Notes under the pieces: generated by a model
What the model saw: only the letters and a program-made list of their open reading frames with translations
Told to the model about the DNA's origin: nothing
The model's database searches: none
In this document: piece after piece, positions 12,810 through 25,669 of the stretch
How the letters are laid out: each line of letters opens with the position of its first letter
Position numbering within the stretch: position 1 is the stretch's first letter
From: Isoetes taiwanensis
Taxonomy: Eukaryota > Streptophyta > Lycopodiopsida > Isoetales > Isoetaceae
Direction of reading: 5' to 3'
DNA length: 64,000 bases
NCBI GenBank assembly: GCA_021234155.1
Contig: JAJEKV010000101.1
Coordinates: 2,337,089-2,401,088, forward strand
Program-made: the position numbers and the translations under genes

Positions 12810-15800
12810 TTAAACATCTTTGGCTGCCTCTTCCCGACGTATTTTTTCTTCCTCTTCCTTATTATAAATAGCATTTAATTGCCTTTCTAGCTGCACAATT
12901 CAAGCAAACATGTCAAAAACAAAGAAAACAAGAATCTTCCAGATGCAAATCCCATGTACACACCTGCACATTCCTCGTCTTCACAGATGCTAATTCTTCA
13001 ACAAGCATTACAACGCTGCACATAAAAATTGATCAGAAAATATGTGCAAACTTATTCGTTTGAGGTACATATTCGCAACTTTTACCGTGACTTCAACTCG
13101 GAGACCTGTTGCAAGAGCTCCCGCTCTCTATCTGACATCCCTTCACCCTTCAACCACGAGACCCAAAACAATAATTTAGCACCATTACGTTCACATGAAG
13201 ATGAAAATATTAATGTACTAACCTGGCACTCTGGTCTTGGAACATTCCTCGAAGGCTGAACACACAGCTTTTGCCCTGGATAAAAGATCGCATTCAGAAG
13301 ACAGCATATGGTTAACTTTCAAAGTTAATATAACATAACGCAAAAACTGATTTAACTCAATATATGATACTCTAGCACAAGGCCAAGACCCTAAAAGCAT
13401 ATAAAAATTTATCTGTTTGTTTTCATACTCACTTTTAGGTAAAGAAGACATTTTAAAAAACTTTTGAACAGTAGCCTTCAGAATAAGGAAGCTTACCACC
13501 ATAGCCTTCCCCTTGGTTCATATTACACATAAGATTTATGATTATGTCCTGCAAGGTAGACAACCAAGATTATCCGCATAGTGCCAAAAAATAAAAAGGA
13601 TCTTCACTCAAAAACTCATAGCTCAAGCTTGCCTGCTGCACTTCTGTCTGATGAAGAAGACTTTGTAATTGAGGAAAGAGAGATGCCACAGGTACTGCTG
13701 GCAGGCCATTTGAAGAGGGTGGCTGATATGATTGTTGGGGTACTGTTGAAGGCAACTGTGCCAAGCTCTGTAATAGGAGTGGCCGCCAGATGTGATACAA
13801 TATGGAAGGAATACAATTAGTTGCATAATACAGCAAAAATATACTAGCCAGTAAAACAGCAAACACAAAAGACACCTGTACACTAGAAGTTCTGCGTGGA
13901 CCGGAGGCCAAAAATGCATCCTGCACATTTCAAATCATGGAAAAGAATTTATTGACTTATAATCATCTCAAAATATATCTAGCAGAATCACCTCAGATGC
14001 CATCGTATGATCTGGTGTCACGCGGAAACGACCTCTCACAAGAGTCCCTTTCATTTTATCATCGCCCCCATCCTTGTTGCCTAAACCATCATTAAGATCA
14101 CATTATACATTGCTGATCACGTTAATAGCATTCAGTGACAAAAGCGCTTAATTCTAGAGCTTTACGGAGATAAAGATATTGGAAATTACAAGATCAACGT
14201 GCCTGCAGGAGGTCTGAGGGATGGAGCTCCATTAGCTGGCCTTGACTCTAATGTCGGCCCAGATGATGTCAGCGGTCCACTAAATGATGCCCTTTGAGGG
14301 CATGGACCACATGGCCTGACAGAATTAGGTGTAAGTACATAGTAAGATTTAGTTATGTAAATAGAATGACTTTCTTAGATACCTTTCCTTCTCATCATCT
14401 CTGCTTCGATATGATGAAAGCACACGCTCTGCTATGAGAGGACCACTAGAAGCTCTACGGTGGTCATCGATCTCCCTTTCTTCAGGATGCCTCTTCTCTC
14501 TCTCCCCATGTGCTTCCTTTTCTTCGGTTTTACGTAAGCCATTTTCACTTCGTTGAATGCTTTCCTCAAATTTTGGCTTTGAACTTTCATGAAAACTAGG
14601 ACTAACATCATTATCATCCTCGAAGACATCGAACCGACCACTGGCATTAAAAGAAATGGAAGACACCACATTATGCATGATTTAAATGAACGCTTTCCTT
14701 CTATCTGTCTGACAGCAGAACCATGAGCACTCACATATGTTTTGGTTCCTTCCTTGTTGGAGGTAGCATTCCGTGTCTGTAAGTGAAATTAAAAAACAGG
14801 CAATCACGTGACTAAGAGGCCTCGCAACAGCGAGCAAGAGCACTTTACAATAATTCATACATGACCACAAAGGGAAACCACAAAGGGAAACTTACGCATG
14901 CTTAACTGCAGTTGCAGGCTTGGAATGTGAAGATGATGGAGACCCTACTGATCTTGTGAATGGTGTACGGCCATTAGCCTTTCAAACAGCAACAGAAAAA
15001 AATAATTTGATTTAGTCCTGACCCATAGCTTCAGCGTGAGAAATTATAAATAGACATCAACAACTAGACATAACCCTATATATTCGCTGCCAACAAGCAC
15101 AGAAAAAAACAATCGGCAGCTAAATATCTATTTCCACTCAGTTAATCCTAAAGTACTATTGGCCTGTCAGCAGGAAGTTCTTGTGATGTCGAAATTTTCC
15201 TATTGTTGATCATGAAGGAGAAAAAAGGTCGAACTTCAGTTGTCCAGAATTGGACATACCTCGGTCACCTCTCAGAACTGAGATTTCTGATGCATCGTCA
15301 ATCTTGGATCTTTACAACAGAATTCGAACAAATTGCAATAGTTTGGAAGCCGCCAATGAGAGGTCATGCTGCAAGCAATGGTTCAGAGATTGAACATTGT
15401 AAAGTGAGGTGCAGCGATTGAAAGTAAGCTGTCATAGGAATGATCTAACCCACAAGTACTATAAGCTTGCAAATAATTGCTGTATCACCCTTTTTGGTGA
15501 CAATTATCCACCCAGCAATTCAGAAGGTCAAAATGCTCCATATTTTATACTCTATATTTAGATACTTTACATGAGAAGCCCAACTTAATAAGGGAATACT
15601 ACATGCAATTCAATATTACACTATGTGCCATCAAACATAATGCAATATGACCAAACATTGAAAGCCACTTACCAGAACATCGTCATGCTTTCCAAGAGAT
15701 GCCTGCGGTGCCTGCAGCTGATCTACTGCACCAGAATGAACTTCGGACACGTCTGACGAAAATGCAGAAGGGGCCTTACTCGCAATTTCCCGATGAATTT

Positions 15801-18800
15801 CAGTAGCCTCTGGTTGTTTTGGTTCCTCCTCTTTGTCAATACAAATATCATCCTCATTTCCTATCTGACAAAATGTGAAATATTTAAAGTAATTAGAATA
15901 CAAAGAGATTATAATATACCACAGACAATATGTTGCCTAATTCAGAATTGCCGTGGTGCACCGCCATTGCAGTTCTTGCATGTCATCTCAAAGATACAAT
16001 GCACTGATAAGCATTGCTAGGACGCTATCCACGCTATCTTATATGCATTTATTCATGTGATTGTGACTACGAAAAGCACGCAAAGAAGTTTGCATCCGCC
16101 ATCTATCCTTCAAACCCATGTTGATATTTGAGAATTAGTCTTACAAAATGGCATTACACACCCCCAGTAGCTACAAGTAATATGCTCTTTTTACTTCCTT
16201 TCCTTCCCTATATTAAATATGGTCCTGGATGTAACAGCTCTGATTGAATCGAACCCAATAGCTGAGATTTATAATTTAACTGCTGATTCTAATGCGTTAT
16301 TAGAAGCCGAGCTAAGAGAGTAGCATAAATTCTACAAAAGTAAACATACCAAAGCAGCTTGTGCTTTCAGGTCCTCCAAATCGAAATTCCAGCTACTTAC
16401 TGCTCTTTTGTATTCTTTCTGCATCAAGTAAGATGTCATAAAACTATATCACAGAGCGATAAATGCCTAAATTATAGTAGTGATTGTTCACCTGAGACAT
16501 CTCTTCTTGTTCTCCAAAAGGCATCTTTTTTTGAGCTAACCTGGCAGCATCCGTCAGCTGAATGCAAACGTACAAGCTATTAATAAGTGGAAAGATTCCT
16601 TGGCACTAACCATATCCAACTGTTAATTCACCTTCAAGTTCTTCACACGTTCCCACAAGGGAGGAAGTCCAATTAGTACATTCGGGCTAAATACTCTCCA
16701 GACTTTGCACCCTTAAAAAAGAATGCTTCAAAAGCTTGTCTGCAGTTGGTCTTTTTTGGGGATCCTTAACGAGGCACATTGCAATCATCTCCTTGAAAGA
16801 CTGCACCATAGGATAGGATACCAATATTTACGGCTGAAGTAAAAGCTTTAGCATAAAGACCTTTCAATGAAATAACAGAATATGCTGATTATTCGTCTCA
16901 TTTGCTTGATCATTTTTTTTTGGAGCGGTCTGAATGCTTGACAGTATTAATTTATTTAATTGAAAGCGCCTGGACCTTAGCAAAGAAGATAGCTATTTCG
17001 TGCATGCAGTAGCATACCTTGGAAAAACGCTTATCCCTCTCATAGTCAAGTCCAGGAGGTGCGTTCTGCAATGTCATTAACAAAACCTAGAAAGAAACAG
17101 CAATGATGTTGTCTTTATCATTCTTTTCAATATTAAATACAAGGATAATAGATACCTTCATGGGAGGGTACTTTGAAAATGGAGCATGTCCGTGAGCTAG
17201 CTCAAGAGCAGTGATTCCAAACGACCAAATATCAGCTCTACAAAATAATAGATACAGGTGTTAACCCCACATATGAAAGCCACAAAACAAGCCCTTTGCA
17301 AAAAAAAAAAAAGGGAAAAAAAAAAAAAAAAGGCAAGGTATACAGAAGAGGCACAAAGAACCCAGAAACTACAGAAACCACAAACAAAGAGAATAGAGAA
17401 AGGCCCCATACTTGAAATCATAGCCATGGAGTTGTTCCATAACCTCAGGTGCCATCCTAAAGGCAATGCAAAAGCAAGTAAGGACCATATAAAACTTCAA
17501 AACATGCTCAGGAGAAGAATAACTTGCAAGAACATGGGAAAGCTAAAAAGGTAAGCACCAGCAAGGAGTTCCCACAAAAGTTATCCTTGCACGCTGCCTA
17601 TCACCAGTGTCAAACAAACAAGCTGAGACACCAAAATCCCCCAGTTTTACTGCACCATTGGCATCAATAAGAATGTTACCAGCCTGTGAACATTTTGGAA
17701 TGGTTTAGATTAACAAACCAAAACAAGGTCCTCAAATGTTTGAAAACAAAATGCTCACCTTGACATCCCGATGAATGTGACCATGACGATGCAGATAATC
17801 AAGAGCCTTCAGTACTTCCTTCAAGACTGTTGCAATGACAGCCTCCTCAAAACCATCAGGGAAAGCAGACTTCATGATATGTAAACATGAGCCCCCAGCC
17901 ATGTAGGGCATGACAACCCAAAGACTGTGTTCAACCACAAAAGAGCAATACGCTCTCACTACATTCGGATGGTTAATGAGGCACATCATTTGAGCTTCCC
18001 GACGTATTTCATCCTGAAGTGCATTACTTTTGTTTACTATATAATTGTATCGTATACATACCTTACTCGGATAAAAGAAAAACAAGTAGGAAAAAAAAAG
18101 GTTGGGATGACAGCTTTAAATCATTGATGCTTCTAATTGCCCATATGTTATGAACAATTCTGTTCAACTTTGCAAGCTCAAAGAGAATGGGAGCCTTTTG
18201 AAAGCAATGCTATTTAATAAAAGAGGATAACTAGTTTTGTCAGTAATCTTATGGCTTAAGATTAGTATTCAATTTGCATGACTGCTCAATTAAAGGTCCA
18301 ATGCCTTATGTTTGTTTATACTACAAATGTAGTCTACAACTGTGTTCCTACAATGTTTCTATACTGGACCAATATCAAGAAAAAACAACAAGGACAGAAG
18401 AATTATGGCTGGTAGTCAGTCCATGGTAGTGAGAATGATAAAGAGATTACTTATCACAACAAACTCCCTATGAAGCAATACTATAAGCAAAGCACTTCAA
18501 GATTTTGCTCCTGTCAAACAAGGCTTTTTGCACTCTGTAGTCCAATTTCGAAATAAGTTTACCGATCGCCACCATCATTCCAAAGACTCTCATGGTACAT
18601 ATGCATGTTAAATTTGGCGTGCATGTAGGTCAAATTATCAAACCTAATCTTGTCCGCTTTTGGGAATATGGATTATCAATGCAGAAAATTATTTATCCAG
18701 ACAATCATGCCTAAAATGCTCGTTACCATGCTCTGCCCTAACTGACATCATTAACCACTGAATTTTAAACAGAGAAACCATAAAATTACGGTCCTATAGT

Positions 18801-19012
18801 TCATCACAAAATACTAGCTAAATTAGAGCCCTATTTGTAGAGATACATACCAGATTACTGCTGCATTTCTCTAAATCTAGGCTCTTAATGGCCACGACTT
18901 CATTGAAGGGCAAGCAAACAGCTCGATATACAACTGCACTTACTCCTTGTCCCACCTCCTCCAACAATTTATAATCAGCTGCCACAACTGGGTAAACCTT
19001 CCTTTCCTCCAT
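12810..19012 (-). CDS. BLUS1-like STE20/GCK-family Ser/Thr protein kinase
   Basis: A spliced gene. Start ATG is at 19,012 and stop TAA at 12,812-12,810. Kinase exons (plus coordinates): 18,851-19,012, 17,759-18,013, 17,559-17,683, 17,412-17,456, 17,156-17,237, 17,018-17,086, 16,632-16,800. Further exons: 16,492-16,557, 16,350-16,418, 15,673-15,864, 14,896-14,978, 14,735-14,776. Smaller ones follow, down to 12,810-12,891. Visible motifs: glycine loop GQGVSAVV (residues 21-28), AIK lysine 43, HRDVK (135-139), DFG (155-157), GTPCW-MAPE activation segment, and ADIWSFG. The C-terminus carries the family's VRGRFRVT motif, a [12 protein letters not shown] helix, and a coiled coil ending LERQLNAIY. 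The order matches plant BLUS1-type kinases, of which the Arabidopsis founder acts in guard-cell blue-light signalling. The paralogue's exact role cannot be told. Exon 7 changes frame near 16,683 (see findings), so this allele may be damaged. Confidence 0.9.
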
Positions 19013-19800
19013 GCCTTGGGGCGGCTGCTTTGGAGTATACAAACCACTAGTGTACTACATCGTCCTCTAAATTCCTCCACATAAACCATGGATCTGAATT
19101 TGCTAAAAGGTGCAAACGAACTATCTCGAATCAACAGAAACATCGCCCTTGAGCCCCACGAATTCAAGCAACCCATCAAGCCCCCTATTTTGCTGAAACA
19201 TAAACCGACTTCTGTATCTGTCTCAAAACAACCCTCGAATTCTCACATTTTTCACCGTTTTCGTATGCCCAAAACGCAGCCTAAATATCCGACAAAAATC
19301 CAGCTCCCAGATCGAAGAGAAACAGGCCAAATTGCTGTCATGCTACTGAGCTGCAACCAAGGTGGATTTTTGCATTGGGAGACCTAGAATCTGAGGCGAT
19401 GCATAAGGGGGGAGGGAAAGAGATCGGAATCGAGATGTGGGGTATGAATTTGGGGGACAGAGGGAGGAATTGAAAGGGAAAAAAGCCTGATGGGTTCAGT
19501 GCCGGAGTTCTGATTGCCGGAATGGCCAACACTTTCGTCGTCCTCGTCCTTCTCCCCTGCCACCATTTCCCCCTTGCAAATTCTCTCTCCTCTTCTCTTC
19601 TTCTTTCTATCGTAACGTATCCACGTGTTTCCGGCCGCCTATGTGCGCCGCAGGGGCTTTTGCGGCTTCCGGACGCGCGTCTCCAATATCACCTGCGTTT
19701 CTTTCGCCACGTGTCGCCCTCCTACTCGCCTCTCCCGGGCGGCCCTTTTTGTTTTTTTATGATACCCTATCTTCCGGGGACATAAAAATACATAAAATAT
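19013..19800 (-). promoter_or_regulatory. Leader and promoter region of the kinase gene
   Basis: Upstream of the kinase ATG, the minus strand has GA-rich stretches (plus-strand CT-rich at 19,540-19,610) typical of plant 5' UTRs. Two CACGTG G-boxes lie at 19,622-19,627 and 19,708-19,713. A T/A-rich, TATA-like stretch lies near 19,782-19,800. G-boxes are bound by bZIP and bHLH factors, including light-responsive PIF and HY5 types. No transcription start can be fixed from sequence alone. Confidence 0.45.
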
Positions 19801-20728
19801 TTCTTTTATTCCCCTTATCATTTTCTCCAACTTTTTTTGCCCTAATGCATCTTTGTCTCTCTTCTTTTTCTTCCTCCTCCTTTCCAGCTTTGCTAGATGC
19901 TTTTGATATTGGCACATTTCGTGTTTCCAATGTCCTCTTTCCAATCCTGCTAGATGCTCCTCAGCACATTTCGTGTCCGTAGTGTTTGGATTTGGTCTCC
20001 ATAAATGACACTCATTGCCTATGGTTCCTTTCCCTTTTTCTCTCTGCAAAGTCTTTACCATCCCTGTATTTCCTAAGTCGCAATTAAAAAAGTTCATGTA
20101 TCCCTCAGTTTTTATCTTTACATCAGAAAATCTCGCCAACCTCAATCTACATTGATGTCCGACCTAGGGACAAAGGTGGTGTGACATTCTTGGACTTCTG
20201 GCATGCTGCTGTCTACAGGCATATTTCTGTAGTGAGGAAAGTGATAAGTACTGTTGCTTTACGTTAACTATATCTTCAATATGTCAACATGCTCCTCACC
20301 TCAGTAATTTTCAATAGGTCGTGCAAGAGGAGAAGTCTAGATGGGAATATCCCATTTAAATTGCTTTTGAAGAGACATTCCGTGTTGTTTTCTCTTGTTA
20401 CTGTTTAGTGTTTAAATGCATATTGCCTTCTACATTGTTTTTCTGTGTTATTCTTCTAACTGGGCAAAGATAACTCAAGCATACTTGCAATTCTAAAAGG
20501 TCTTCAATTAAATATATGTAGTATGTTGAATTGTTTCAATGAGGTAAGGACTTGTTGGCTTAAGGTGGTTTTGTCTTTCTTCTTGGTTCTCACAAGTCTA
20601 AGCATCATCATCATTGCTTTCGTAGAGAGGGTGGTAGTGGTTGGGAGGGGGAAGTGTGAGAAATAAGGTTTACGATCAATTCTTTTTGTTACGATTCATT
20701 AAGAAATACTATATATCTATCTACTAAA
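19801..20728. other. Intergenic region, no gene seen
   Basis: AT-rich sequence with CT-rich patches. A 168-codon minus-strand frame (19,639-20,145) overlaps the kinase promoter. It is lysine/arginine-rich and has no recognisable motif, so I do not call it a gene. Confidence 0.4.
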
Positions 20729-21462
20729 TCAACAAACATGATTGTTGTCCTTCGAGGCATGGTCCAGCAGTGCGACGTTAAACCTTAAAGTTGACACGAA
20801 CTCCCGTTCTCCCACCTTCTGCTTCTTGACCACCTTCGGTGGCTTGGGCCACTTTGGGTAAGGCGGTCGGGCGTTGGGGTTTGAGGTCTCATCGACATCC
20901 CCTTCGAGCTCTTCCTCTTCCTGCCCCACTTCTTCTTCGACCTCTTCCTCGTCCTCTTGCTCCTCATCGGTTGCCTCTGACGAGGTTCTTCGATGGTAAC
21001 CGTGCCCCTTGGCCGGTCCTGATCCCTTTTGGATCTTTTCTCCCGCCACCTCGCCTCCTGTTCTCTCTCCTTCCTCTTCCTAGCCGCTCTCTCCTCTGGC
21101 CACTCTTTCACCTTCCCCTTCTCCTTCTTTTTACCGGGGCCCACCTGCTCTTGCTGGTGCTCCTCTTCCCACTGTTGCTCCTGCTGCTGCTGTTCATATC
21201 TCCCTTGGCTCCCCAAAAGCGTGCCCTGGTCGACCGTCTCGTTGGTCTGTTGAGTGCTCTCGGCCGAGCTACTCGAAGCTTGCTAATGGGAGGTATGGTA
21301 GGTCTCATCCATGGAGTCTGATGAGTTCGGTTCCTCCCCCTCCTCCCGCCTTGGCCTCAAGTACTCTGGGATCTTCATACCGCTTTCTGCCGCTAGTTTC
21401 ACCATGCTGGGTCTCTGCCTGGGACTTCCAACCTTTCCAGCCGTGCATTTGGTGCGAGCCAT
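20729..21462 (-). pseudogene. Gag-like ORF of an LTR retrotransposon, histone H3-tail-like N-terminus
   Basis: ATG at 21,462 lies about 545 bp downstream (minus strand) of a tRNA-Met primer site, the usual place for gag. The first residues are MARTKCTAGK, close to the histone H3 tail MARTKQTARK. A segment rich in proline, charged residues and serine follows up to a TAG near 21,290. The same frame then reopens to about 20,785 (Gln- and Lys/Arg/Glu-rich). A second frame, 20,729-21,049, runs through a long acidic stretch into a PPYPKWPKPPK segment. So at least one nonsense codon and one frameshift break it. No zinc knuckle, protease or RT follows, and the element looks truncated. Assignment as gag is by position, not by homology. 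Confidence 0.5.
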
Positions 21463-22006
21463 GTCTTACGGTCAAAGAAACAGATTAGCTTAAGTTGGAG
21501 ATCAAGAGAGAGAGGTCTATGGCGAATTAGAGAGAGTGGGATCCAAAATGGTATTTAAAAGGGAAAGATACTCTCTAGGCTAAGGAATACTCCTTTAGCA
21601 TTAATACACCTATTAATTAGCCCCCTTTATTAATACTAATTCTTTTTATTATTATATAAAATTTTTAAGTTTTGAATTTCCTTCTAATAGCTTGGTGTGT
21701 TAATTATGGATTCGTGCCATGTTTCACCCGGATCTTGGATTGGGATGATTCTTCGACCCATTTTGGATGAAATTTGATGCCCATGCATAGTTTCCACTCC
21801 AAATTTACTAAAAAGTTCGTTTGACTCATTTTTTTCCTTCAATCCCTAATTTAGCCTAGCTCAATGACCCTACTACTTGGGAGAAAAAATTTCCCCCTAT
21901 TTCGAGGTTCAATGCTGGAATTTTCCATTCTATGCTCTACTAGGTCAGTTACTCTACTTAATCAGGGATATGGTCAGTGCTATCTCTTGGTCAACCAAGA
22001 ACATTG

Positions 22007-22018
22007 CTCTGATACCAT
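22007..22018 (-). other. Primer-binding site (initiator tRNA-Met type)
   Basis: The minus strand reads TGGTATCAGAGC, the standard plant LTR-retrotransposon PBS complementary to initiator tRNA-Met. It places a 5' LTR at higher coordinates and the element body at lower coordinates. Confidence 0.75.
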
Positions 22019-23640
22019 TTAACGGTCCCCACCAAATATACGACAACCGTCGTACATCTCGTGGGAAATCCCCCATCCCGCCCTCCGGCCGCATGGGCCC
22101 GCCGTCTATCCCGCACTCAAGATGTCTCTGGTGCTAGAAGGGGACACGAAGGTGTCTTGCACGCTCTTCCCCTATGGACTCCTGTAACAGCGGAGGCATA
22201 ACATAACGTCAACACTGGCAATGACAATACATCCAACAACCTCGAAGGGTAGCACATCCATACAACCATAGATACATCAAGGATATCAACATATCGTAAA
22301 ACATATGACCTCCTACCCAGGCTCAGACTCGTACGAGAAGTAGACTGACAGTTCTCAACATAGAGTAGACCGAGATATGATAATGGTGGGGCTGGCTATA
22401 GACAATACCTAGGATTGGCCACTCCATCTGCCCCTCCTATGCATACTTTGTAGACGGGATAAATCGGGCTCTGGCGTGACTATAACTTGTCGGATACATA
22501 GTCTCGTGGTATCATCCATCAAGACTACTCCGAGTTGCATCTCCCTGGTCCGATGAGGTAGGAAGGGTTGCATCTCCTCTTCCCGAGGTCTAGTGGCTCC
22601 ATGGATGGCTAGAGAATCATGGCGACACGCAATTCGTACCCGACTGAACTCTCCAAAACAAGAGACAAGCCAACACCTCAACTCGTGAGAGTCATGGCGA
22701 CACCATTGACCCAGGAAGTGTCGAACCCATACCCGACCCCCACGAAGTGACCGACTATAGGCCTAGCTCGCTATGGGTTCCCAGTAGCTGCATTCAGCAG
22801 GGACCTCCCTTCACTTAGCGACAAGCCCCATTATATGGTGCTAAGTCACTTCATAGCCCCCATAGCCAGGTGGGTTCCTATGCACAGGCCACAATAATAA
22901 TAGGAACTAAGAGGTCTAAACTAGGAGCATGATCTAGATAATGGTCACTAGATCTCTACCCCCTTTCCCAATACACAAGAGGTGCAAACATAAGATCAAC
23001 CGACGTCGTACATCACCATAATCATAATGAATAAAGAAAATAACATCTAATCTACACACATGAATCTGCCTACTTGTTAAGGTTCCTTCCTTAAGGTTCG
23101 AAACCTAGACTGAGGGCTCTAGGAAGGCTCTACTAGCAAGATAAGATACTAGCTCATCTGGAATCCGAGGTTCCAGATCATCTACCTATGAAGCTACTCT
23201 GAATACCTGCTCCGGACGAACTTCCTCCAACTCCTGGGGTCTCCATGACTTGTTGATGAGTCGAGTAGTTCCTCCTCCTTCTGATGAGTGCACTGCCTTG
23301 GGGTTGTGGATCTGAGCTACGCCACAAGCAACGGTGTTCAAAACGGAGTTCCGAGTGAAGAACAGGTCTCAAGGTAGGTGGAGCCGAAAAGTGGCCTAGG
23401 GTTAGGGTTAGAGTACCTATAGGTTAGGGTCCCATGTCACTGCCACGTGGCTCCAATTGAATGCTTCCATGTGGCGGGTGGCCCATAGGATAAGGCCATG
23501 TGGAAACACCTTAAGCCTAAGGTTGGCTAAACTTAGCCATGATCCCTTTTCCACCTATTATGGGTACAAGGCTATAAATGGTAAACTTGTACGGTGATGT
23601 GGCCTAGAAATATATGTATTTATGGCGCAAATTTCCGGGG
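22019..23640 (-). repeat. Putative 5' LTR region of the minus-strand retrotransposon
   Basis: This region abuts the primer site at 22,007-22,018. It has no coding frame of note and is GC-richer than its surroundings. I found no second copy within the window, so the LTR length and its TG start are not established. A TATA-like 'ctataaatgg' lies at about 23,570, but it reads in the plus direction, against this orientation. Confidence 0.35.
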
Positions 23641-25019
23641 AACGTCACATAGGTTACTATGAAAACTGTATTGGAGACCCTTGCTTGCAAAGATGACCAT
23701 GGGAAGGCTGCAGAGAAAGGGAAATCTTTGACGGTAGTGGTGGACCCAGATATATCTGGTACTAGTGCTGTTGTGGCAGTCGCTGAAGAGTTCCAGATTG
23801 AGCAAGGAGACATATGCAGTCTCGAGCGTATCAAGATCCTAAATTGGAGGATTCAACGGTCGGATATGGAAACCAAGTTTTGGGAGGGTGGTCATTAGCA
23901 TACAGGTCCCCGAGGGAATGCTGCCAAAAAAGGCTTCCTCGGAGACTTTTTTGGAACCCGCCCCCTGGGTCCAGACTCTCCCCTCTTGTGAGATGGCCGT
24001 GCAAGGTCCTAGCATTGTTTGACTTGGGGAAGGATGCCAGCTCGACTGCCCAACAAGGGGCTGCCCGGACCATTCTAATGCTAACTCTTTAATCTAAACC
24101 TTATCTAGAAATTCAAAAAATTGGCCTGTATGCTAGAGACGACTTAGAAAGCCAGACTGACAAAAAATTAGAATTTAATTTTGTACTATGCATTAATTAC
24201 GAATTTATGACTGTCTTGCTACTGCAAAAGCGGCCCTCAACTTCTAATTACCACATCAGGAGGAGGACATATACAAACTCCATTCCATCAATTCCTCTTG
24301 CTTCGCATTCTCAACTGCAGCATCTCGACCATGTCCCAAGTGCAAAAGACCAAAATTCGGCCCCCAAAACGCAAATCATTCAAGAACCTGGCAACTCACG
24401 GGGTTTACGTTTCAGATGCCTTATTCTTGTTAAGTTCAATCAGGACCTTGCATCGTGTCTTGACGCATGGGGGTGGTAGGGTGGGGGTTGGGGGGACACG
24501 CCAGAGCAGGGACCCTAAAATCCCCCCCGGAAACAGCTTGCCCCAAAAGTCCTCTCCCAAAGGCCCTGGCGATAGACGGGCAACTTCCCCTCTCTGAAAC
24601 CGTGATTTGACTCTGTCAATGGGCTCAGAACGACGACATTGCCTTCAAGTTTCATGGCTAGAAGACCACCCCTTCTCCAAGTGGCGCCAAACTAGCTCAT
24701 GTCCAACACACTCATAGCAATGCTGTCCAGACTATAATAATGCTAACTCTTCAATCTAAACCTCCGAAAAACCGAAAAATTGGCTTGTATGCTGGTGATA
24801 TCCTAGGAAGCTACGTGATGAAAATTCAAATTTCATATTATGCATTAAGTACAAATTTCTGGAACGTAAAAGAAAAAAAAAATAATTAGAAAGTTATGTA
24901 TCAAAAAAAGGTGAAGTACTGGCATGGGGTGCAACATGACGGTGCAGACACATGGAAAAATTTGCACTAGGAGATGCAATATTTATGCATGAGAAAATAG
25001 CTCCAAGTCATACTAAGTT
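23641..25019. other. Repeat debris, no identified gene
   Basis: A plus-strand frame of 79 codons (23,659-23,898) looks protein-like in composition (VVVDPDISGTSAVVAVAEEF) but I do not recognise it. The phrase 'aatgctaactcttyaatctaaacc' occurs at about 24,077 and 24,740, so this stretch contains an old duplication. Confidence 0.35.
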
Positions 25020-25665
25020 AATAGACGTGGTTGAATGATGTCAGGACGTCTTTTAAAGACGTCATGTCAGTGGCAAAACACGATGGCGTGACAGCGTAGC
25101 ATGTCAGCAAGCCACGAGGCCAACTTGGCCGCAGATATCCTAGACGTTGTTTAACACCGTCATGTTGATGTGGCAAAACACGACATTGCGCCAACGTGGC
25201 ATGTCAGCAAGCCATAAGACTGACTTGGCCACGTCAGATATCTTAGACGCCATTTAAACGACGTCGTGTCAATGTGGCAGAACATGGCGGCATGCCAGCG
25301 TGGCATGTCAGCAAGCCACGATGCCGCCTTGGCCACGTCAGATATCCTAGACGTCATTTAACGACGTTGTGTCGACGTGGCAGAACATGACGGTATGGCA
25401 GCATGGCATGTCAACAAGCCACGAGGCCGATTTGGCCACGTCCGATATCCTAGACGTCGTTTAACGACATCATGTCGACGTGGCAGAACACAGCGGAATG
25501 CTAGTGTGGCATGTCAGCAAGCCACGCAAGCATCATCGACATGTTAGATCAATGCGTCTTTGAACGAGGGACACGTCTTTGAATGACATCGACGTCGTTA
25601 AAACACATCTAGACGACCTTCACCGATACATTGATGTCGTTCAACCATGCCAATCCCTTGTAGTG
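25020..25665 (+). mobile_element. Small non-autonomous CACTA element made of ~100-bp palindromic repeats
   Basis: Five to six tandem units of about 100 bp share 'gtggcatgtcagcaagccac', 'ggccacgtcagatatcctag' and 'gacgtcrtttaacgac'. The block ends in CTTGTAGTG at 25,657-25,665, the canonical right end of CACTA (En/Spm) elements. An inverted, weaker counterpart of its subterminal 'tggttgaaygayrtca' word lies at the left edge near 25,030. The left CACTA terminus itself is degraded. The right end abuts a Tnp2 coding fragment. Confidence 0.6.
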
Positions 25666-25669
25666 TTGA

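Noticed and set aside
19639-20145. 168-codon minus-strand frame upstream of the kinase
   Set aside because: It overlaps the probable promoter, is Lys/Arg-rich without motifs, and shows no splice or start support.
20785-21321. Plus-strand frames of 160 codons rich in Leu and Pro
   Set aside because: They mirror the charged gag-like ORF on the other strand.
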